From the NCBI GenBank assembly GCA_027487575.1, contig JAIYDJ010000009.1:1-47370 (forward strand): a stretch of DNA of 47,370 nt, given 5' to 3'. This document shows, piece by piece, positions 15,246 to 21,910 of the stretch. The stretch comes from Rhodobacter sp. GTDB taxonomy: Bacteria; Pseudomonadota; Alphaproteobacteria; Rhodobacterales; Rhodobacteraceae. Position numbers and translations under genes: made by a program. Below the pieces are notes generated by a model. It did not search any database. It worked only from the letters and a program-made list of their open reading frames with translations, and was not told the DNA's origin. Positions within the stretch are counted from its first letter, which is position 1. Every line of letters starts with the position of its first letter.

Positions 15246-16232
15246 ATGGGCGAACCGAATGCAGTCGCAAACGCGCCATCTCGCGAGATTCTGGAGAAAA
15301 TTTTCCGCACGGCTTACAAGATACGGGTGTTCGAGACCGAAGGGATCAAGCTGTACCGTCAGGGTCTGATTCGCGGTTACTTCCATCCCTACCTGGGCCA
15401 AGAGGGCATCGCGACGGGCGTGTGCGCCGCGCTGAAGGACGGTGACTACATCGCCTCTACCCACAGGGGTCACGGGCATTGCATTGCCTGGGGCGCGGAC
15501 ATCAAGAAAATGGTGGCCGAACTGCTGCAAAAGGAAACCGGCTACTGCAAGGGCTATGGCGGCTCGATGCACATCGCCGACATCAAGACCGGAAACCTGG
15601 GGGCGAACGGGATCGTCGGCGCTGGCATTCCGCTGGGCGTGGGTGCCGCACTGGCGAACCAGATCCGAGGGTCCGATGCCGTCACGGTCACCTTCACCTC
15701 TGACGGGGCGTCGAACAACGGCACCTTCATGGAAAGCCTGAACCTTGCCGCGATCTGGGATCTGAAATTCATCCTCGTCGTGGAAAACAACCAGTATGCG
15801 GTGTCCACCAAGATCGAGGAATCGACCCGCGAAACGGATCTCTACAAGCGCGGTTTGGCCATCGGGGTCGAAAGCCATCAGGTTGATGGGAACGATCCCC
15901 TTGCCGTCTACCGCATGACGCAGGCCGCCGCCGAAACCTGCCGCAAGGGCAAGGGGCCAGTGCTCATCGAGGCTGTCACCTACCGCCACATGGGCCACCA
16001 CGTGAACGATCCGGGCAAATACATGCCCGAGGAAAAGCTGGCGCACTACAAGTCGCGCGATCCGGTGGACCGGGCCCGCGCAGACCTGAAGGACATGACC
16101 GGCATCACCGATTCCGAAATCTCGGCCATGGAAACTGAAATCGCCGCCGAATTCGCGGCTGCCGTCGAGTTTTCCGTGGCGAGCCCCGAAGTTTCGGCGG
16201 AGTCCTTCGCGGCCTTTGCCGCAAACTACTGA
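15246..16232 (+). CDS. Thiamine-diphosphate-dependent dehydrogenase E1 alpha (acetoin dehydrogenase/PDH type)
   Basis: 328 residues. It shows the AcoA/PdhA pattern: HRGHGHCIAWG at 73-83, GYCKGYGGSMHI at 99-110 and the ThDP/Mg motif SDGASNNG...ENN from residue 152 to 182. The first residue of the GDG motif is Ser, a small change that may be tolerated. E1 decarboxylates a 2-oxo acid or cleaves acetoin and passes the acyl group to the E2 lipoyl arm. The partner beta subunit is encoded 26 bases downstream. The start follows GAAGGGAAACACAGGTC. The neighbouring hydrolase-fused E2 favours the acetoin-dehydrogenase type over pyruvate dehydrogenase. Confidence 0.85.
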   Translation: MGEPNAVANAPSREILEKIFRTAYKIRVFETEGIKLYRQGLIRGYFHPYLGQEGIATGVCAALKDGDYIASTHRGHGHCIAWGADIKKMVAELLQKETGYCKGYGGSMHIADIKTGNLGANGIVGAGIPLGVGAALANQIRGSDAVTVTFTSDGASNNGTFMESLNLAAIWDLKFILVVENNQYAVSTKIEESTRETDLYKRGLAIGVESHQVDGNDPLAVYRMTQAAAETCRKGKGPVLIEAVTYRHMGHHVNDPGKYMPEEKLAHYKSRDPVDRARADLKDMTGITDSEISAMETEIAAEFAAAVEFSVASPEVSAESFAAFAANY

Positions 16233-16258
16233 CACTCGGCCGGAGGGAGGGAGAACCC

Positions 16259-17260
16259 ATGCGCGAACTGATGTACCGCGATGCGCTGCGCGAGGCGCTT
16301 GACGAAGAAATGGCCCGTGATCCGACCGTGTTCATCATCGGCGAGGGTATCGCCGAGCGGGGAGGGTCCTACAAGGTTACCGAAGGGTTGCTGGCCAAGT
16401 ACGGGCCTGGCCGTGTCCGCGACACACCGATTGCCGAAGCAGGGATGATCGGCGTGGGTGTCGGGGCCGCGATCGCGGGTGCGCGGCCGGTCGTCGAGAT
16501 CCTTTATGTCGATTTTGCCATGCTGGGCATGGACATGATCGTGAACCAGGCCGCCAAGTTCCGCCTGATGACGGGTGGCGAGGGCCGCGTTCCGTTCATC
16601 ATGCGCACGCAGGGCGGCACCGGGGGTGGCGTTGCAGCGCAGCATTCGCAGTCGCTCGAGGCGCTGTTCTATCACATCCCCGGCCTGCGTGTGGTCATGC
16701 CGTCCACCCCGGCCGATGCCAAGGGTCTGCTGAAACATGCGTTGCGGCAGGACGATCCGGTGATGTTCCTGGAGCACAAGCACCTGTACATGACCAAGGG
16801 CATGGTTCCGGATGGCGAGCACATCGTGGAATTCGGAAAGGGCGACATCAAGAGGGCGGGCAGCGACGTCACTGTGATTGCCTGGTCGAACATGGTTCCG
16901 CGCACTCTGGTGGTTGCCGAAGACCTTGCGGCCGAGGGAATTTCTGTCGAAGTCATCGACCCGCGCACCCTTGTGCCGCTGGACCGCGCGATGATCCTGA
17001 ATTCGGTTGCCAAGACCCGTCGCTGCGTGATCGTGCAAGAAGCGAACCGGCGCGGCGGCGTGGCCTCGGACATTTCCTCGATCATCATGGAAGAAGGGTT
17101 CTGGCATCTGGATGCGCCGGTCGAGATCGTGGCCGGCCTCGATATCCCGATCCCGTTCAACCTTGCGCTGGAACAGGCCAGCGTGCCGCAGAAGCCGGGC
17201 ATCAAGGCGGCGATCCGCCGTGCGCTGCATCTGGAACCGGCGGCGCTTGCGGCGGAATGA
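16259..17260 (+). CDS. Thiamine-diphosphate-dependent dehydrogenase E1 beta (acetoin dehydrogenase/PDH type)
   Basis: 333 residues, the usual length. Landmarks are EGIAERGGSYKVTEGLLAKY, RDTPIAEAGMIGVGVGAAIA (Glu60, expected to activate thiamine), the QGGTGGGVAAQHSQSLEALF loop that reaches the alpha-subunit site, and the transketolase C-terminal domain with VEVIDPRTLVPLD. It assembles with the alpha subunit as alpha2beta2. The start has a strong GGAGGGAGGGAGAACCC site. Its last bases are followed at once by the AGGAGGG of the transaldolase gene, implying coupled translation. Confidence 0.87.
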   Translation: MRELMYRDALREALDEEMARDPTVFIIGEGIAERGGSYKVTEGLLAKYGPGRVRDTPIAEAGMIGVGVGAAIAGARPVVEILYVDFAMLGMDMIVNQAAKFRLMTGGEGRVPFIMRTQGGTGGGVAAQHSQSLEALFYHIPGLRVVMPSTPADAKGLLKHALRQDDPVMFLEHKHLYMTKGMVPDGEHIVEFGKGDIKRAGSDVTVIAWSNMVPRTLVVAEDLAAEGISVEVIDPRTLVPLDRAMILNSVAKTRRCVIVQEANRRGGVASDISSIIMEEGFWHLDAPVEIVAGLDIPIPFNLALEQASVPQKPGIKAAIRRALHLEPAALAAE

Positions 17261-17271
17261 GGAGGGCGGAC

Positions 17272-18483
17272 ATGTCGTTGCATGTGCTGGAAAAACTGGT
17301 CGCCACCAATCCGGCGTCCGAGGTCTGGTGGGACAGTTCGCCCTTGGTCTATGACTCCTGGAGGCGGGCCACGCTGGCACAGGCCTCACAGGCCAAACGC
17401 GCCGACTGGCAGGCGCAGCTTGCGCGCCTCTTCGACCCGGCCCGCGCGGCTTCGGGCGAGATGGGCTTTGGCGGAGTGACGACCAACCCGCCGCTGTCGT
17501 TGCAGGCGATCCAGAACGATCCCGATTTCTGGACCGCCGAGATACGCCGCATTGCTGCCAGAAACCCCGGGGCAGACGTCGAACGCATCTACTGGTTGAC
17601 CTACCTTGAAACCGCCCGCTGCGGGGCCGAGATGATCCTGCCGGTCTACCACGCCTCGAACGGTCGGCGGGGCCATGTGTCGGGTCAGGTCGATCCGCGC
17701 TTTGTCAGCGACCACGACCGGATGCTGGCGCAGGGGTTGGAACTTGCGGCGCTGGCGCCCAACCTGATGGTCAAGATCCCCGGCTCTGCCGAAGGGTATG
17801 CCGTGATCGAAGAGCTGACGGCGCGCGGCATTTCCACCAACAACACCACCTCCTTCACGGTGCCGCAATACATGGCCTGCATGCAGGCGGTGTCGCGCGG
17901 GCTGGCGCGGGCGCAGGCGGCGGGGCTGGACCTGTCGCGCTGGCGGTCTGTGATCACCCACATGTCGTCACGGCTGGGCAATGTCGGGGATCTCAAGGCG
18001 CAGGCCGAAGCGCGGGGCATCCTGCTATCGCCGGATGAGATCATCGATGCCGAAATGGCGGTGATGAAGCGGGCCTATCATTTCGGCCGCGCTGCCCGGC
18101 ACCCGTCCAAGATGCTGCAATGCTCGATGCGCGTGCTGGATGACGGGACCACCGCCCGCAGCCGCCACATCGCCGATCTTGCCGGGGGGGATTTCGTCTA
18201 TACCTGCCCGCCCGGTTACATCGCGCAACTGATGCAGGCCGAAGATCGCCTGCCTCCCTTCGATGCGACCGCGATCGACCGCGAACCTGATCCTGCACTG
18301 ATCGCCAAGCTGCGCCAACTGCCCTATTTCCGGCAGGCCTATGATTTCGACGGCATGGCCCCGGCCGAGTTCAGCCAGTTCGCGGCCTTTGCCACCACCG
18401 CCACCGAATTTGCCGCCGCCACCCGCAAGACTGTCGATTTCGTCGCGCGCGCGATGGAAGGCAGACAGACCCGCGTGGCCTGA
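17272..18483 (+). CDS. Transaldolase family protein
   Basis: 403 residues from the ATG at 17272, placed 5 bases after AGGAGGG; an ATG at 17257 overlapping the E1 beta stop is the alternative. The transaldolase core is clear: GGVTTNPPL at 67-75, SGQVDPRF at 137-144, and the Schiff-base lysine in LMVKIPGSAEGY (Lys168), then GISTNNTTSF. At 403 residues it is longer than TalB (about 317), with an extra C-terminal region. Transaldolases move a dihydroxyacetone unit between sugar phosphates. Lying between E1 beta and E2 genes is unusual and ties carbon-skeleton rearrangement to the dehydrogenase step. Confidence 0.8.
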   Translation: MSLHVLEKLVATNPASEVWWDSSPLVYDSWRRATLAQASQAKRADWQAQLARLFDPARAASGEMGFGGVTTNPPLSLQAIQNDPDFWTAEIRRIAARNPGADVERIYWLTYLETARCGAEMILPVYHASNGRRGHVSGQVDPRFVSDHDRMLAQGLELAALAPNLMVKIPGSAEGYAVIEELTARGISTNNTTSFTVPQYMACMQAVSRGLARAQAAGLDLSRWRSVITHMSSRLGNVGDLKAQAEARGILLSPDEIIDAEMAVMKRAYHFGRAARHPSKMLQCSMRVLDDGTTARSRHIADLAGGDFVYTCPPGYIAQLMQAEDRLPPFDATAIDREPDPALIAKLRQLPYFRQAYDFDGMAPAEFSQFAAFATTATEFAAATRKTVDFVARAMEGRQTRVA

Positions 18484-18494
18484 AGGAGACACCC

Positions 18495-19784
18495 ATGGCC
18501 CACCCCATTCTGGTTCCGCAAGTCGGACAGGACCTGACCGAAGCAAAGATCGTCGAGTTGCACGTCAAGCTGGGCGACCGCGTCAAGAAAGGCGACCTCG
18601 TCGCCGTGGTCGAAAGCGAAAAGGCCAGCTTCGAGGTCGAGGCTTTTGCCGAAGGCGTGGTCATCAGCCTGCCCTTCAAGGTGGATGATTGGGCACCCGT
18701 GCTGGAGCCGCTGATGATGCTGGGGGCCGAAGACGAGGTCGCAACCGCAGCAGCGCCGGTCACCGCCGGTGCGCCCGTTGCCACGGCCGTTGCGCCGGCA
18801 GTCGCGCCCGTCGCGGTGCCGGTCGCAGCAGCGACCGCAGTCCCTTCGGTGGCGGCGATGGCAAGCCCGGCACCCGTCGTCGGCGGTTTGCGGGCATCGC
18901 CTGCTGCAAGGGTTGCGGCCGCAAAGCAGGGGCTGGACGTGTCCCGAATTGCCGGCACCGGTCCGGCGGGTGCGGTCGTGTTGCGTGACATCGCAGCAGC
19001 CCCGGCACTGGTCAGGATATCGGGCGAGGTGACCTTGCGCACCTTGCAATCCGGGCAAGGCACACCCGTGATCTTCATCCATGGTTTCGGGGCAGACCTT
19101 TCGGCCTGGCGGCCTTTGGTGGGGCGGATCAATCTTGGTCTGCCGATGATGGCCCTTGACCTTCCGGGGCATGGCGGATCGACCGGGCAGGCCGCTGCCA
19201 GCCTTGACGATATCGTGGCGTCTGTCGGCGATGCCCTGCGCAGCGTGACGGGGGGGGTTCATCTGGTTGGTCATTCGGTCGGTGCAGCCGTTGCCATGGC
19301 CCTGACCGCGCGCGGCGATCTGGATGTGCGGTCGATGTCGCTGCTGTCTCCTGCCGGTCTGGGTCCGACGGTGGATGGTGCGTTTGTCCACGGGTTCCTT
19401 GAGGCGCAGACCGAAGCAGCCCTTGCGGCCTGGATGCGCCGGCTTGTGCACGACCCGGCGATGCTTGCGCCGGTCCTGGTCCGTGCCACCCTATCGGCGC
19501 GCGCGGATGCGGGTCTGGTCCCGGCACAACGCCATATTGCGCACGCCCTGTTCGAAGGTGGGACGCAGTTGTTCTCGACCGCTGCGGCCCTGCGCGCCTT
19601 TGGCGGACCAAGCACGGTCATTGTGGGGCGCGAAGATGCGATCCTGTCTGCCGCCGAGATTGCCGCCGCCACACCGCCGCAGGCCGCCCTGCACCGTTTG
19701 CCCGGCGTGGGACATCTTCCGCAGGTGGAGGCTGCGGATCTTGTGGTGACGCTGATGTGCCGCACCATCCGCGCAGCGGGTTAG
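18495..19784 (+). CDS. E2-like fusion: lipoyl domain, E3-binding domain and alpha/beta hydrolase (AcoC type)
   Basis: 429 residues in three parts. Residues 1-82 are a lipoyl domain with the modified lysine in ESEKASFE (Lys43). An Ala/Pro/Val-rich swinging linker follows at about 85-130, then a peripheral-subunit-binding domain (ASPAARVAAAKQGLDVSRI, TGPAGAVVLRDI). From about 175 onward is an alpha/beta hydrolase: FIHGFGADLSAW oxyanion region, GHSVGA nucleophile (Ser261), late His in PGVGHLPQVE. This build is that of acetoin dehydrogenase E2 (AcoC) rather than the CAT-domain E2 of pyruvate dehydrogenase. A complete complex also needs an E3, and the only trace of one nearby is the remnant at 19788. 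Confidence 0.85.
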   Translation: MAHPILVPQVGQDLTEAKIVELHVKLGDRVKKGDLVAVVESEKASFEVEAFAEGVVISLPFKVDDWAPVLEPLMMLGAEDEVATAAAPVTAGAPVATAVAPAVAPVAVPVAAATAVPSVAAMASPAPVVGGLRASPAARVAAAKQGLDVSRIAGTGPAGAVVLRDIAAAPALVRISGEVTLRTLQSGQGTPVIFIHGFGADLSAWRPLVGRINLGLPMMALDLPGHGGSTGQAAASLDDIVASVGDALRSVTGGVHLVGHSVGAAVAMALTARGDLDVRSMSLLSPAGLGPTVDGAFVHGFLEAQTEAALAAWMRRLVHDPAMLAPVLVRATLSARADAGLVPAQRHIAHALFEGGTQLFSTAAALRAFGGPSTVIVGREDAILSAAEIAAATPPQAALHRLPGVGHLPQVEAADLVVTLMCRTIRAAG

Positions 19785-19787
19785 GCC

Positions 19788-20003
19788 TTGCCCGCACCGT
19801 ATGACGTGCTGATCCTCGGTGCGGGTCCGGGGGGTATCCTTGCCGCCAAAGCCGCTGGTGTGCCGGTGATCGCCGTCTCATGGGGCTATGCGCGGTGCCC
19901 GGTTGCAGATATGGCCCCGGATGCCGTTGCACCGTCGATGCAGAGCATCCCCGCGTTGGTGGCCCGGTTGGCCTCTGCAAGCAGTATCAGGAGTGACACA
20001 TGA
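19788..20003 (+). pseudogene. Chimeric remnant: start of an E3 (lpd-like) gene joined to the end of a phosphoglycolate-phosphatase-like gene
   Basis: The 71-codon frame starts (TTG) 3 bases after the E2 stop. It opens PAPYDVLILGAGPGG, the FAD-binding Rossmann start of dihydrolipoamide dehydrogenase, where an E3 gene would be expected. Within a dozen residues it changes to KAAGVPVIAVSWGYARCPVA and continues to IPALVARLA, which is how HAD phosphoglycolate phosphatases end after motif IV. The simplest reading is an internal deletion that fused two adjacent genes in frame, perhaps through similar Ala-rich codons (ILAAKAAG). Its stop overlaps the next start (ATGA). A real short protein is possible but no function is evident. 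Confidence 0.65.
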
Positions 20004-21025
20004 AAGCCGTAGGTTACCGCACATCGCATCCCGCCGACCATCCCGAAGCGCTGATCGACATCGACCTGCCCATGCCGCAGGCGACCGGGCGCGATCTTCT
20101 GGTCAAGGTCGAGGCCGTTTCGGTAAACCCGGTGGACTACAAGGTGCGCGCGCGCGCCGAACCGGCCCCGGGCGAAGTCAAGGTTCTGGGCTACGATGCG
20201 GCTGGAACGGTTCACGCGGTCGGCCCGGATTGCACGCTGTTCCATCCCGGCGATGCCGTGTTCTACGCAGGCGACATCCGCCGGTCGGGAACCAATGCCG
20301 AGTATCACCTTGTCGACGAACGCATCGTCGGCCGCAAACCGGCAAGCCTGGACTTTGCCGATGCCGCAGCTTTGCCATTGACGAGCATCACGGCCTGGGA
20401 ACTGCTTTTTGATCGCCTTGCCGTGTCTCCGGGGGGTGGTGCGGGAACGGCGCTGCTGATCATCGGCGGGGCGGGCGGGGTCGGCTCCATCCTGATTCAG
20501 CTTGCAAGACACCTTACGTCGCTGACCGTCATCGCCACGGCGTCACGGCCTGAAAGCGCGGATTGGTGCCTTGATCTTGGCGCACACCATGTCGTCGACC
20601 ACAGCGGTGACCTTGTGGCGCAGATCGCGGCCCTTGGCGCACCTCCGGTGTCCTGCATTGCCAGCTTGACCCAGACGGAACAGCATTTCGCCAACCTCGC
20701 GCAGATCGTTGCACCGCAGGGGCGCATCGGCCTTATCGACGATCCCGGCCTGATCGACGTGCGGTTGTTGAAGCAGAAATCGGTGTCCTTGCATTGGGAA
20801 CTGATGTTCACGAGGTCGATGTTCCAGACGCCCGACATGATCCGACAGCACGAGTTGCTTGATACCGTTGCAGACCTTGTCGACAACGGTCGGCTTCGAA
20901 CCACCGTCCGCGAACATTTCGCCGCGATATCGGCAGAAAACCTGCTCAAGGCGCACCGGCTTCTGGAAAGCGGCAGATCGCGCGGCAAGATCGTGCTGGC
21001 CGGGTTTGCGGACCGGACAGCCTGA
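20000..21025 (+). CDS. Zinc-independent MDR oxidoreductase, quinone-oxidoreductase-like
   Basis: 341 residues. The GroES-like N-terminal half (VEAVSVNPVDYKVRARAE, then LGYDAAGTVHAVGPDC) and Rossmann half (IIGGAGGVGSILIQLARHL) match the NADPH quinone oxidoreductase branch of medium-chain dehydrogenases. The structural-zinc cysteines of true alcohol dehydrogenases are missing. Members reduce quinones, enones or other activated carbonyls with NADPH. The ATG at 20000 overlaps the stop of the chimeric remnant, and AGGAG precedes it. It is the last gene of the second operon; its part in the pathway is unknown. Confidence 0.8.
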   Translation: MKAVGYRTSHPADHPEALIDIDLPMPQATGRDLLVKVEAVSVNPVDYKVRARAEPAPGEVKVLGYDAAGTVHAVGPDCTLFHPGDAVFYAGDIRRSGTNAEYHLVDERIVGRKPASLDFADAAALPLTSITAWELLFDRLAVSPGGGAGTALLIIGGAGGVGSILIQLARHLTSLTVIATASRPESADWCLDLGAHHVVDHSGDLVAQIAALGAPPVSCIASLTQTEQHFANLAQIVAPQGRIGLIDDPGLIDVRLLKQKSVSLHWELMFTRSMFQTPDMIRQHELLDTVADLVDNGRLRTTVREHFAAISAENLLKAHRLLESGRSRGKIVLAGFADRTA

Positions 21026-21310
21026 GAGAGTTTCAGAACGGGCCACATCGGTCTCCCGCAGGGTGTGCCGCGCTGATCTTCCCGGCGCGAGAGGCCGTCC
21101 TGCGGTCCCGTTCGCTTGCGCCATAGGCGGGTTTCGGTACGCTGCTACAATCCGTGACAATTCGAAGCCCCATCGGCGAGACGTGCAGCGTGGCCGATCT
21201 AGGCAAGATTTCGAAAGTATGCTTTCCTCCGGACAGAGTTATTGCATCGAATCGGGGCCTTGACCCCTCCCCGGCGTGTAACCTGCCTCAGACAAGAGAA
21301 GAGATCTGAA
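21026..21310. other. 285-base control region upstream of the heme oxygenase gene
   Basis: No gene is supported. The region should end the sugar operon and start the heme oxygenase/phytochrome transcript. Apart from the TGT-N12-ACA element at 21277-21294 I see no clear hairpin or promoter boxes. Confidence 0.5.
21277..21294. promoter_or_regulatory. TGT-N12-ACA element, PpsR/CrtJ-like site candidate
   Basis: TGT and ACA are separated by exactly 12 bases, ending 16 bases before the heme oxygenase ATG. This is the consensus of the photosynthesis repressor PpsR/CrtJ, which in several alphaproteobacteria works with bacteriophytochromes. Only one copy is seen, while real sites often come in pairs. 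With six fixed bases, a chance match somewhere in the 285-base gap is roughly 1 in 14. Confidence 0.3.
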
Positions 21311-21910
21311 ATGGCTGCCGGTCATGCGATGGCGATCAGCGCAGGTGCCAGCGTTCCGCAGAATGATGCAAAGGTTGCAACGTCGCGCGCGGCGCTTCGA
21401 CTTGCAACCAGCGATGTGCATCGTCGCCTGCACCTTCACCCCGGACTGGCCAGACTTGCCGCAGGCACGATCGGTCGGGATGAATATCGGCGGCTTCTTG
21501 GGCGATCGTATGGGTTTTACGCAATGGCCGAGCCTTTGCTGGGACTCGCGGCGCGGCTGACAGACTGCCTTGCCCGGGATATGACCAATCTGGGCATGAC
21601 CCACGCCGACGTGAGTCAGTTGCCTTGCTGCCCCGTGATGAGTGTTGGCACCGGCCAAGCGGAACGTATTGGCGCCCGATATGTTCTGTTGGGAGCCTCG
21701 TTGGGCGGGAAAGTCATGGCAAAGGCCCTTGCGCTGCATGACGCCACGCTGCCGGTGCGCTTTCTGACCAGTTCGGGAGAAAACGACTGGAAAGACTTTG
21801 CCGCGAAACTTGAGGCGAACCTGCCCGATGCCGCCTCCAGAACGCAGGCGACAAACGCGGCAGTGGCGACGTTTGCCGCTTATGAAGACTGGATGGCCGG
21901 ACATGAATGA
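21311..21910 (+). CDS. bphO: Biliverdin-producing heme oxygenase (BphO type)
   Basis: 199 residues. LRLATSDVHRRLHLHPGLAR contains the probable proximal heme ligand (His37, in DVHRRLH), and GRDEYRRLLGRSYGFYAMAE follows as in bacterial heme oxygenases. The second half has RIGARYVLLGASLGGKVMAK, which corresponds to the distal-helix glycine-rich segment. The enzyme opens heme to biliverdin, iron and CO; biliverdin is the chromophore of the phytochrome encoded next, whose gene overlaps this one by 8 bases. The ATG at 21311, preceded by AAGAGAAGAGATCTGAA, is chosen over an earlier in-frame ATG at 21242 that adds non-family sequence. Confidence 0.87.
   Translation: MAAGHAMAISAGASVPQNDAKVATSRAALRLATSDVHRRLHLHPGLARLAAGTIGRDEYRRLLGRSYGFYAMAEPLLGLAARLTDCLARDMTNLGMTHADVSQLPCCPVMSVGTGQAERIGARYVLLGASLGGKVMAKALALHDATLPVRFLTSSGENDWKDFAAKLEANLPDAASRTQATNAAVATFAAYEDWMAGHE

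Noticed and set aside
15246..17260. Reading the E1 pair as a split transketolase, as in some sulfosugar pathways
   Set aside because: The RGHGHCIAWG and GYCKGYGGSMHI motifs and the neighbouring lipoyl E2 are those of acetoin/pyruvate-type dehydrogenases.
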